A stretch of DNA of 5,361 nucleotides from DASQDN01 sp035630195 (GTDB lineage Bacteria > Acidobacteriota > Terriglobia > Bryobacterales > Bryobacteraceae): contig DASQLD010000673.1 of the NCBI GenBank assembly GCA_035630195.1, positions 1-5,361 of the forward strand. The letters are read 5' to 3'. Below are positions 1-5,361 of this stretch, in pieces (position 1 is the stretch's first letter; each line of letters begins with the position of its first letter). A program made the position numbers and the translations under genes. The notes under the pieces are model-generated. The model did no database searches, was not told the origin of the DNA, and saw only the letters and a program-made list of their open reading frames with translations.

Positions 1-1055
1 ATCTGCGCCTTGATCTGGCCGACGCGGGCTTCGATGTCGGCCTTCTTGCCCGTGCCGTCGACGATCGTGGTGTCTTCCTTGGTGATCGACACGCGCTTGG
101 CGCGGCCGAGCATGTCGAGCGTGACATTCTCGAGCTTGATCCCGAGATCCTCGGAGATAACCGAGCCGCCGGTGACGACGGCGATGTCCTCGAGCATGGC
201 CTTGCGGCGATCGCCGAAGCCAGGAGCCTTGACAGCAGCAATCTTCAGGCCGCCGCGCAGCTTGTTGACGACGAGCGTAGCAAGCGCTTCGCCTTCCACT
301 TCTTCAGCGACAACGAGGAGCGGCTTGCCACTGCGAGCAATCTGCTCGAGCACAGGCAGCAGGTCCTTCATGTTGCTGATCTTCTTTTCGTGGATGAGGA
401 TGTACGGATCCTCAAGTACGGATTCCATGCGATCCGGATCGGTGATGAAGTACGGGCTGAGATAGCCACGGTCGAATTGCATGCCCTCGACGGTCTGGAG
501 CTCGGTGCTCATCGTCTTGGACTCTTCGACTGTGATGACGCCGTCCTTCCCGACCTTCTTCATCGCTTCGGCGATGATGTTGCCGATGGTGGAATCGCCG
601 TTTGCGGAAATCGTGCCAACCTGAGCGATCATGTCGCCGCTGACGGGTTTCGAGAAGGACTGAACCTGAGCGACAACTGCTTCGACAGCCTTTTCGATGC
701 CACGCTTTAGGGCCATCGGGTTTGCGCCCGCAGCCACAGCCTTCACGCCTTCGCGGAAGATAGACTGGGCAAGGATCGTCGCGGTCGTGGTGCCGTCACC
801 GGCTACGTCGCTGGTCTTGGAGGCCACTTCGCGCACCATCTGGGCGCCCATATTCTCGAGCGGATCCTTCAGTTCGATTTCCTTCGCGACCGTTACACCG
901 TCCTTGGTGATCGTGGGACCGCCGAACTTCTTCTCGAGCACGACGTTGCGGCCCTTCGGGCCCAGCGTTACCTTTACGGCGTCGGCAAGCTGATTAACAC
1001 CGCGCAGGATCGCCTGGCGGGAATTCTCACTATAGACAATCTGTTTTGCAGCCAT
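1..1055 (-). CDS. groL: GroEL chaperonin 60 kDa subunit (5' two-thirds, truncated by the window edge)
   Basis: ATP-driven Group I chaperonin subunit; fourteen subunits form the double-ring cytosolic folding chamber that works with GroES. Reading the minus strand from the ATG at 1055 gives 351 uninterrupted codons, out of about 545 usual for the family, starting MAAKQIVYSENSRQAILRGV. Visible family signatures are the nucleotide-binding LGPKG at residues 31-35, KDGVTV with Asp52, and GDGTTTAT from residue 86 with Asp87; Asp52 and Asp87 correspond to residues needed for ATP hydrolysis in E. coli GroEL. The apical domain follows (EGMQFDRGYLSPYF, then KAPGFGDRRKAML). The third catalytic aspartate (Asp398 in E. 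coli) and the C-terminal tail lie outside the window. It starts 22 bases after the groES stop, with a GAGAGAGG ribosome site at 1067-1074, so the two genes are surely cotranscribed. No frameshift or missing key residue is seen in the part present. Confidence 0.98.
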   Translation of the reverse strand, partial: MAAKQIVYSENSRQAILRGVNQLADAVKVTLGPKGRNVVLEKKFGGPTITKDGVTVAKEIELKDPLENMGAQMVREVASKTSDVAGDGTTTATILAQSIFREGVKAVAAGANPMALKRGIEKAVEAVVAQVQSFSKPVSGDMIAQVGTISANGDSTIGNIIAEAMKKVGKDGVITVEESKTMSTELQTVEGMQFDRGYLSPYFITDPDRMESVLEDPYILIHEKKISNMKDLLPVLEQIARSGKPLLVVAEEVEGEALATLVVNKLRGGLKIAAVKAPGFGDRRKAMLEDIAVVTGGSVISEDLGIKLENVTLDMLGRAKRVSITKEDTTIVDGTGKKADIEARVGQIKAQ

Positions 1056-1077
1056 ATTCCTGAATTCCTCTCTCTAA

Positions 1078-1392
1078 TTACGCTTTCGCCTTGCTGCTGG
1101 CGCTGTCGAGAATGCCGAGAACTTCGTCCTCACGCATGATCAAAAGCTCTTCGCCGTCCAGCTTGATCTCGCTGCCAGAGTACTTGCCGAACAGGATGCG
1201 ATCGCCGACTTGCACGTCGAGCGAAACAACTTTCCCGTCTTCGAGGCGCTTACCCTTACCAACTGCGCGAACTTCGCCTTCCTGGGGCTTCTCTTTTGCC
1301 GAGTCAGGGATGATGAGGCCGCTTGCGGTCTTCTCGTCCTGCGCGTCGAGCCGTTTTACTACGATCCGGTCGTAGAGCGGTCGAATGTTCAT
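1078..1392 (-). CDS. groES: GroES co-chaperonin (10 kDa lid)
   Basis: Heptameric lid that caps the GroEL chamber in the cytosol. The 104-residue product is slightly longer than the usual 94-98. It begins MNIRPLYDRIVVKRLD, carries the flexible GroEL-contacting mobile loop at about residues 17-33 with the hydrophobic GLIIP at 25-29, then GEVRAVGKGK (39-48), VGDRILFGKYSGSEIKLDGE (62-81) and the closing strand EVLGIL (90-95). The extra length is a short low-complexity tail, SASSKAKA, whose role is unknown. The start is fixed by a strong AGGGAGG ribosome site at 1401-1407, 8 bases from the ATG. It is the first gene of a groES-groEL operon and lies downstream of a CIRCE-like element (1482-1508), so HrcA-type heat-shock repression is likely. 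Confidence 0.98.
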   Translation of the reverse strand: MNIRPLYDRIVVKRLDAQDEKTASGLIIPDSAKEKPQEGEVRAVGKGKRLEDGKVVSLDVQVGDRILFGKYSGSEIKLDGEELLIMREDEVLGILDSASSKAKA

Positions 1393-1481
1393 ACGTTGAA
1401 CCTCCCTAAATTGCTGTGTGGTTAAGTGTTACGAAAACTTCGAGATTTCGTCAGTTCTGAAATTGAACTATGCTTATTTTA

Positions 1482-1508
1482 TTAGCACACTCCGGGGACG
1501 AGTGACAA
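1482..1508 (-). promoter_or_regulatory. Degenerate CIRCE operator (HrcA site) upstream of groES
   Basis: Read on the minus strand, this is TTGTCACTC, a 9-base spacer, then GTGTGCTAA. The classical CIRCE is TTAGCACTC-N9-GAGTGCTAA. The arms match at 7 of 9 and 8 of 9 positions and the spacer is exactly nine bases, in the expected place, about 90 bases upstream of groES. CIRCE is the known binding site of the HrcA repressor, which controls groESL and often dnaK in many phyla. The mismatches mean weaker HrcA binding is possible. No hrcA gene is in the window, so the regulator is inferred. Confidence 0.78.
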
Positions 1509-1549
1509 TATTTTCTTGTAAGCTGTTGTTTATAAGCAAGATATTGATG

Positions 1550-1555
1550 TTGACA
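1550..1555 (+). promoter_or_regulatory. Consensus -35-like hexamer TTGACA, possible lptC promoter
   Basis: TTGACA matches the sigma70 -35 consensus perfectly and lies 85 bases before the lptC start. At 16-18 bases downstream the sequence is around TTCATCT, a poor -10, so this would need an activator or a different sigma factor, or may be chance. A weaker pair, TTGTAA (1516-1521) and GATATT (1540-1545), is also present. The lptC operon needs some promoter in this gap, but its position is not secure. Confidence 0.25.
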
Positions 1556-1602
1556 CAATCATGAGAAAAGGTTCATCTGGAACAGCGGAAGTGCTGGGTT
1601 CT

Positions 1603-1616
1603 AACGCGGCCGCGTT
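1603..1616. repeat. Perfect 14-bp palindrome before lptC
   Basis: AACGCGGCCGCGTT equals its own reverse complement. It sits 24 bases ahead of the lptC ATG, just before the ribosome site, in an otherwise AT-leaning region. It could be a dimeric-regulator operator. As RNA it can form only a 5-bp stem with a GGCC loop, so an RNA role is less likely. The function is unknown. Confidence 0.5.
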
Positions 1617-1640
1617 TGCTATTCTGGAGAAGTACTCTTC

Positions 1641-3890
1641 ATGCGGCGTACCCGCCCGCTCATTCTTTTACTAATCGTCCTGATCCTTGGCGGCGTCGGC
1701 TCTACTTACTACATTCAAAAGTCTCAACAGGCGCGCAACGCCCCGCTAAAGCCCGCAGCTCTTCCAGAAAGTGTAAGCGCCCGCGCAAGTGACTGGACGC
1801 ATTCGGAGACGCGCGATGGCATTCCCATCTATCAAGTCTCAGCCAGAGAGTTTCGTCAGGATGCCGGAGGCGCGATTCAGCTCGGCGACGTGACCCTGCG
1901 CCTTTTCAGCAAGGATGGCAAAAAGTTCGACGAAGTCAAAAGTGCAAAAGCCGATTTTGACGTGAGCAACGGTCTGCTGTATTCCGAAGGCGACGTCCAG
2001 ATCACCATGGGTGTGGCCTCCGATGCTGCGGCCCCGACAGTGGAGACGGGACGGCTTATCGTGATTAAGACATCTGGCGTGCGCTTCGAGAGCAAGACCG
2101 GCAAGGCATGGACCGAAAAGCCCGCTTCGTTCCAGTTTGATCGAGGCGAAGGCCGGTCCGATGGGGCCGAATACGACCCAACTTCCCGTGAGCTCCATAT
2201 GCGCAAGAATGCGCACCTGAAATGGTTCGATTCCGCTAAACCCATGGAGGTAGACGCGGGTTCAATAATTTACAAGGAAGCAGAGTCAAAGGTATGGCTT
2301 CTTGACTGGTCGAAATTCAAACGCAATACCTTGAGCATGGACGCCGGCGCCTCAGTCGTCACGCTCGAAAATGGGGCCATTCGGCATGTCGACGCCTTAA
2401 ATGCGCGCGGAGATGATCTTGGTAAGCTTCGCAAGATACATTACGCTGCCAATCACCTCGACCTACGTTTCACTGAGAAAGGCGTGATCGAAGACGTCGT
2501 GGGAGATGGCGATGCAAAATTGGTTTCGACGGCTACTACAGCAGAGACGACGGTGACGTCAAACCGCCTGGATTTGGATTTCGATGCCACTGGCGAAGAC
2601 GCCGTTCTCACGAAGGCCACGGGCGTAGGCAAGAGCGTGATTGAATCGAAGCCAATTCCCAGGCCTAACACACCGCTCGCAGAGACACGGATTCTGCGCA
2701 GCGAAGTTGTCTCCATGTCGATGCGGCCGGGCGGAGAGGAGATCGATCGCGTTCAGGCCGAGGCCCCCGGCTCCATCGATTTCATCCCGAATCGGTCGGG
2801 ACAAAAGAAACGCCACATGGAAGGACACAGTATTACGATCCGCTATGCCGCGGAGAATCAGATCGAGTCTTTTTCTGCAACGTCAGTAGCCACTCGCACG
2901 GAATCGGAACCTGTAAAGGGCAAGGTTCAACCGCCTATGATCACGTCGAGCAAGGGCATGGCTGCGCAGTTCGAACCGAAAACGGGAAATCTGATTCAGC
3001 TCGAACAATGGGATGACTTCAAGTATCAGGAGGGCGACCGTCAAGCAAAGGCCGACCGCGCGGTGCTTGAACAAAGCAAAGATCAGATCACCCTCACCGG
3101 GGCAGCCCGCATTTGGGATCCGACCGGCTCAACTGAAGCCAAGACGATCGTAATCCGCCAAACTACAGGTGACCTTCAAGCTGACGGGAATGTCACATCG
3201 ACGCGGCTGCCGGAAAAGAAGAAACAGCAAGCTCCGGCCGGCGCAATGCTCTCGGCCGATGAGCCATTGCAGGCTAAAGCAGCGCACATGACCTCGAGTG
3301 ACGATAATCTGCAAATCCAGTACGAAGGCAACGCGCTCATGTGGCAAGGCGCGAACCGGCTTCAGGCGAACCGCATCAATATCGATCGAAAGAGCGGACG
3401 GCTTGAAGCTCACGGCAACGTCACTAGCCAGTTACTAGACAAAGCGGCGACTGCAAAACAAAAAAAAGGCGCCGTATTCACAATCGTGAAAGCGCCACAA
3501 ATGTTGTATCTCGATAAAGAACGACTCGCGCACTATCAAGGCGGTGTCGAATTGACGCGCGAAACGATGGTTGTGAATTCGCGCGAATTACGGGCATTTC
3601 TAACGAACGAAGAAAAAGGTGGTTCCAGTCTCGATCACGCCTTCGCAGATGGCTCCGTGAAGATTGTTGACACGAGACCGCAGCGCACAAGAATTGGAAC
3701 AAGCGAACACGCCGAATACTACGTCGCCGAATCGAAAGTCCTTTTGCAGGGCGGACAGCCCCAACTAGTGGATTCGGTCAAAGGAACAACCAAGGGTCGC
3801 GAGATCACGTATTTTTCGAACACGGAGAAGCTACTGGTGGAAGGCGCCCAAAATCAGCCGGTGGAAAGCCGTATATTGAAGAAGAAGTAG
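1641..3890 (+). CDS. lptC: LptC-type LPS transport protein with fused LptA/OstA-like repeats
   Basis: Probable inner-membrane-anchored periplasmic component of the Lpt machine, receiving LPS from the LptB2FG transporter and passing it towards the outer membrane. The 749-residue product is about four times the size of E. coli LptC (191). A basic MRRTR start and one hydrophobic segment at about residues 7-25 give a membrane anchor with the rest periplasmic. Residues about 45-200 resemble the LptC fold (IPIYQVSAREFRQD, LYSEGDVQITM). The middle region (about 200-430) is beta-rich and harder to assign. Residues about 433-735 show LptA/OstA-style patterns, best at 542-594 (LQAKAAHM..., INIDRKSGRLEAHGNV), with an earlier GDLQADGNV (510-518) and a C-terminal unit (A..AEYYV...KVLLQGG). 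No separate lptA is seen before lptB, so this protein may do both jobs. The start has GGAGAAG at 1626-1632. The stop is 11 bases before lptB, implying one operon. The LptC and LptB context is firm; the fused LptA role is inferred. Confidence 0.85.
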   Translation: MRRTRPLILLLIVLILGGVGSTYYIQKSQQARNAPLKPAALPESVSARASDWTHSETRDGIPIYQVSAREFRQDAGGAIQLGDVTLRLFSKDGKKFDEVKSAKADFDVSNGLLYSEGDVQITMGVASDAAAPTVETGRLIVIKTSGVRFESKTGKAWTEKPASFQFDRGEGRSDGAEYDPTSRELHMRKNAHLKWFDSAKPMEVDAGSIIYKEAESKVWLLDWSKFKRNTLSMDAGASVVTLENGAIRHVDALNARGDDLGKLRKIHYAANHLDLRFTEKGVIEDVVGDGDAKLVSTATTAETTVTSNRLDLDFDATGEDAVLTKATGVGKSVIESKPIPRPNTPLAETRILRSEVVSMSMRPGGEEIDRVQAEAPGSIDFIPNRSGQKKRHMEGHSITIRYAAENQIESFSATSVATRTESEPVKGKVQPPMITSSKGMAAQFEPKTGNLIQLEQWDDFKYQEGDRQAKADRAVLEQSKDQITLTGAARIWDPTGSTEAKTIVIRQTTGDLQADGNVTSTRLPEKKKQQAPAGAMLSADEPLQAKAAHMTSSDDNLQIQYEGNALMWQGANRLQANRINIDRKSGRLEAHGNVTSQLLDKAATAKQKKGAVFTIVKAPQMLYLDKERLAHYQGGVELTRETMVVNSRELRAFLTNEEKGGSSLDHAFADGSVKIVDTRPQRTRIGTSEHAEYYVAESKVLLQGGQPQLVDSVKGTTKGREITYFSNTEKLLVEGAQNQPVESRILKKK

Positions 3891-3901
3891 ATTCATCACA
3901 G

Positions 3902-4645
3902 ATGCCAATCCTACAAACCCGCGAGCTAGCCAAAACTTACCGCGGTCGCAGGGTTGTGGATGATGTTTCTATTTCGCTGCAGCAGGGTCAAGTAGTAGGT
4001 CTACTCGGTCCGAACGGAGCAGGCAAAACAACATCGTTCTACATGATTGTTGGACTGATCAGCCCGGATTCCGGCCGCGTTCTTCTCGATGAGACAGACA
4101 TCACGGAGCTACCGATGTACGAGAGAGCCAGGAATGGGATCAGCTACCTTCCGCAGGAGCCCTCGGTCTTTCGTAAGCTATCTGTCGAACAGAATCTAAT
4201 GGCGATCTTAGAGACACAGGCGCTCGGGTCGCGTGAGCGGAAAGAACGCATGGACCAGCTAGTCGATCAACTCGGTTTGCAGCGCGTCCGGCATAACAAG
4301 GGTTACGCGCTTTCCGGCGGAGAACGCCGGCGCGTTGAGATAGCCCGTTCTCTGGTAATTAATCCCAGTTTTCTATTGCTCGATGAGCCTTTCTCCGGAA
4401 TCGATCCGATTCAGGTTCTCGAGCTTCAGCGCATCATCGGAGACTTGAAGCGCTCTGGGATAGGCATCCTGATTACCGACCATAACGTTCGGGAGACACT
4501 GGCTGTTACGGACCGCGCCTACATCATCAACAACGGGAAGATCTTTCGTTCTGGTACACCGGAAGCGCTCGGCCGCGACCCGGACGTCAAACGGGTCTAT
4601 CTTGGCGAGTCGTTTCGTTGGGAGCATCCCAGCAGTATTCAATGA
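3902..4645 (+). CDS. lptB: LptB, ATPase of the LPS export ABC transporter
   Basis: Cytoplasmic nucleotide-binding subunit that dimerises, docks on LptF/LptG and uses ATP to pull LPS out of the inner membrane. All ABC motifs are intact in 247 residues (E. coli LptB has 241): Walker A GPNGAGKT at 36-43, Q-loop in YLPQEPSVFRKLSVEQN with Gln85, signature LSGGE at 137-141, Walker B FLLLDE ending in Glu162, D-loop region SGIDP, and the switch His194 in ITDHNVRETLAV. The LSGGERRRVEIAR stretch and the ending VKRVYLGESFRW are characteristic of LptB rather than of amino-acid transporter ATPases such as LivF. No good ribosome site precedes the ATG; only purine-rich AAGAAGAAG at the end of lptC lies upstream, so translational coupling to lptC is likely. 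The usual proteobacterial follower rpoN is absent here. lptF and lptG are not in the window. Confidence 0.97.
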   Translation: MPILQTRELAKTYRGRRVVDDVSISLQQGQVVGLLGPNGAGKTTSFYMIVGLISPDSGRVLLDETDITELPMYERARNGISYLPQEPSVFRKLSVEQNLMAILETQALGSRERKERMDQLVDQLGLQRVRHNKGYALSGGERRRVEIARSLVINPSFLLLDEPFSGIDPIQVLELQRIIGDLKRSGIGILITDHNVRETLAVTDRAYIINNGKIFRSGTPEALGRDPDVKRVYLGESFRWEHPSSIQ

Positions 4646-4647
4646 CA

Positions 4648-4678
4648 ATGCGGTGAATCGACAGTGTATTCGCCGCAT
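4648..4678 (+). repeat. Stem-loop just after the lptB stop
   Basis: ATGCGGTGAAT (4648-4658) pairs with ATTCGCCGCAT (4668-4678) across a 9-base loop: 11 pairs including one G-U. It begins two bases after the lptB stop codon. No T-run follows, so it is not a canonical intrinsic terminator. It may protect the 3' end of the lpt messenger or, because its arms share the TGCGGT word with the downstream palindromes, belong to the operator array. Confidence 0.6.
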
Positions 4679-4694
4679 CTGATGCGGTTATTAG

Positions 4695-4703
4695 TGCTAT
4701 AAT
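4695..4703 (+). promoter_or_regulatory. Extended -10 promoter for the Fic gene
   Basis: TGCTATAAT is a perfect TATAAT hexamer (4698-4703) preceded by the TGN extension (4695-4697). Extended -10 promoters do not need a -35, and indeed none is seen 17 bases upstream (GCATCT). The predicted transcript start is about 4710, only some 14 bases before the TTG start codon, giving a very short leader that begins at the ribosome site. Confidence 0.6.
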
Positions 4704-4725
4704 CACCGCAGGTGGTGCGGTGATT
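4701..4725 (+). repeat. Perfect 10-bp-arm palindrome covering promoter edge, ribosome site and Fic start
   Basis: AATCACCGCA (4701-4710) and TGCGGTGATT (4716-4725) are exact reverse complements around a 5-base centre, GGTGG. The left arm overlaps the last three bases of the -10 box, the centre carries the AGGTGG ribosome site (4710-4715), and the right arm includes the first two bases of the TTG start codon. As DNA it could be an operator over the transcription start; as RNA it would be a strong hairpin hiding the start codon. Confidence 0.85.
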
Positions 4726-5361
4726 GCCTGTCTACATCCATGAGTTGCCAGAATGGCCCAACTTTTCCTGGGATAGCGCAAAGTTGGCCGACCGTTTGGC
4801 AGCGGTCCGCCATCAGCAGGGTCGCCTGATCGGCCGGATGGAGGGACTTGGCTTCTCCTTGCAGGAAGAAGCTGTTCTCCAGACACTCACCCGGGACGTG
4901 CTGAAGACTGCCCAGATAGAAGGCGAGAGATTGGATGCCGAGCAGGTCCGTTCGTCTCTTGCGCGGCGTCTTGGGATGGACGCGGGCGGACTTAAGCCGC
5001 CCGATCGCAATGTAGACGGTCTTGTCGAGATGATGCTGGATGCGACGCGCAACTACGATCACCAACTCACAGCGGACCGGGTTTTCGGCTGGCACGCTGC
5101 ATTATTTCCGACTGGACGAAGTGGGATGCATGAAATCAACGTAGCCGCTTGGCGGAAAGGTCCCATGCAGGTCGTATCGGGGCGTATCGGCAGGGAACAC
5201 GTCCACTTCGAGGCTCCGGCAGCCGCACGCCTCCGCGAAGAAACGGCGCTCTTTTTGGAGTGGTTTAATGCCGCGAAGGGTCCGGACCCTGTCCTGAAGG
5301 CCGCGCTAGCGCACCTCTGGTTTGTGACCATTCACCCCTTTGACGACGGAAACGGCCGCAT
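4724..5361 (+). CDS. Fic family protein with N-terminal DUF4172-type domain (3' end cut off)
   Basis: Fic enzymes mostly transfer AMP from ATP to hydroxyl side chains of target proteins. The 212 visible codons open MPVYIHELPEWPNFSWD, as in proteins with the DUF4172 N-terminal domain. An inhibitory-helix motif of the (S/T)xxxE(G/N) kind is present as TAQIEG (62-67, Glu66), followed by RSSLARRLG, which places it in the class with an N-terminal autoinhibitory glutamate. A target-binding flap region follows (RKGPMQVVSGRIGREHVHFE, 144-163), then WFVTIHPFDDGNGR with catalytic His204 in the HxFx(D/E)GNGR motif; the window ends one codon later, so the final Arg of the motif and the C-terminus, often a winged-helix region in relatives, are not seen. 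The start is TTG at 4724: an in-frame TGA immediately precedes it and AGGTGG lies 8 bases upstream. Its own extended -10 promoter suggests it is separate from the lpt operon. Its target is unknown. Confidence 0.93.
   Translation, partial: MPVYIHELPEWPNFSWDSAKLADRLAAVRHQQGRLIGRMEGLGFSLQEEAVLQTLTRDVLKTAQIEGERLDAEQVRSSLARRLGMDAGGLKPPDRNVDGLVEMMLDATRNYDHQLTADRVFGWHAALFPTGRSGMHEINVAAWRKGPMQVVSGRIGREHVHFEAPAAARLREETALFLEWFNAAKGPDPVLKAALAHLWFVTIHPFDDGNGR

Larger units (their letters stand above)
1481..1558 (-). promoter_or_regulatory. Candidate groES-groEL promoter(s), two alternatives
   Basis: Two sigma70-like options are visible on the minus strand. Option A is TTGTGT (1558-1553), 18 bases, TATAAA (1534-1529), with predicted start near 1522; this puts the CIRCE-like element in the early leader, the classic arrangement. 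Option B is TTGTCA (1508-1503), 16 bases, GCTAAT (1486-1481), embedded in the two CIRCE arms, so a bound repressor would directly cover RNA polymerase. Option A has the better -10, option B the better -35. Neither is a full consensus, and sequence alone does not choose between them. Confidence 0.35.
1393..1640. other. Divergent intergenic control region between groES and lptC
   Basis: This 248-base gap has no convincing coding region. It separates two oppositely transcribed operons and is more AT-rich than its flanks, especially around 1460-1565. It holds the groES ribosome site and leader, a CIRCE-like repeat, candidate promoters for both directions, a perfect palindrome at 1603-1616 and the lptC ribosome site (GGAGAAG at 1626-1632). 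No tRNA, small RNA or mobile-element signature is recognised here. Confidence 0.85.
4646..4723. other. Intergenic region with reiterated TGCGGT/ACCGCA inverted repeats
   Basis: The 78 bases between lptB and the Fic gene contain TGCGGT at 4649, 4683 and 4716, and the complementary CGCCGCA or CACCGCA at 4671 and 4704. Corresponding copies are 33-34 bases apart, about three helical turns. The block CGCCGCA-N5-TGCGGTTATT (4671-4692) is repeated imperfectly as CACCGCA-N5-TGCGGTGATT (4704-4725), 16 of 22 positions matching. The two palindromes flank the candidate promoter, which is typical of a tandem operator. No known regulator family is recognised from the motif. Confidence 0.7.

Noticed and set aside
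10..993. Plus-strand open frames of 98-151 codons across 10-993
   Set aside because: They lie entirely opposite the unmistakable groEL reading frame and resemble no known family; they are by-products of GC-rich codon use.
1091..1425. Plus-strand open frames opposite groES
   Set aside because: GroES on the minus strand is certain, and these frames have no ribosome site or recognisable domain.
1641..3890. Frameshifted or artificially joined lptC and lptA
   Set aside because: The reading frame is continuous for 749 codons with OstA-like patterns after the LptC-like part and no sign of disruption, so a genuine long protein is the simpler reading.
4648..4678. Intrinsic terminator for the lpt operon
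   Set aside because: The stem is good but no T-tract follows (the next bases are CTGATGCGG), so termination cannot be claimed from sequence.
4646..4725. CRISPR array
   Set aside because: The repeated words are only 6-8 bases, alternate in orientation and are not separated by unrelated spacers of CRISPR size; they look like operator palindromes.
4715..4743. Alternative ATG at 4739 for the Fic gene
   Set aside because: The ATG at 4739-4741 is out of frame with the Fic protein, and it lies after the conserved VYIH opening; the TTG at 4724 has the correct frame and a well-spaced ribosome site.
4703..5331. Minus-strand open frames of 79-130 codons opposite the Fic gene
   Set aside because: The plus strand carries a continuous Fic protein with conserved motifs; the reverse frames show none.

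Overview
The window is bacterial chromosomal DNA of roughly 55-58% GC (an impression, not a count). It encodes a didermal LPS-exporting bacterium with a Group I chaperonin. The GroEL sequence style, the class-typical groES-groEL order, and an LptC protein extended into LptA-like repeats directly upstream of LptB best suggest an Acidobacteriota (Terriglobia/Koribacter-like) genome. This assignment is inference from remembered family sequences, not from a search.

Layout. Positions 1-1392 carry the minus-strand groES-groEL operon: groES is complete (1078-1392) and groEL lacks its C-terminal third (1-1055, running off the left edge). Positions 1393-1640 form a divergent control region. It holds a degenerate CIRCE element with the correct 9-9-9 geometry (1482-1508), candidate groES promoters, a consensus-like forward -35 and a perfect 14-bp palindrome ahead of lptC. 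Positions 1641-4645 are a plus-strand LPS transport operon: a 749-residue LptC-type membrane-anchored protein that also contains LptA/OstA-like repeats, followed after 11 bases by the ATPase LptB. Positions 4646-4723 are a short intergenic stretch packed with inverted copies of TGCGGT/ACCGCA, an extended -10 promoter (TGCTATAAT) and a perfect 10-bp-arm palindrome. From 4724 a Fic-domain AMP-transferase-type gene with a TTG start runs off the right edge inside its catalytic HPFDDGNGR motif.

How it works together. GroES/GroEL fold cytosolic proteins and appear to be under HrcA/CIRCE heat-shock control. LptB powers extraction of LPS from the inner membrane, and the long LptC/LptA-like protein probably forms the anchored periplasmic bridge. 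The Fic gene seems to be an independent unit with its own promoter. Its start codon lies inside a hairpin that only a read-through transcript from the lpt operon could form, which may silence translation from read-through RNA. That arrangement, and the repeated operator-like palindromes around it, is the most unusual thing in the window.
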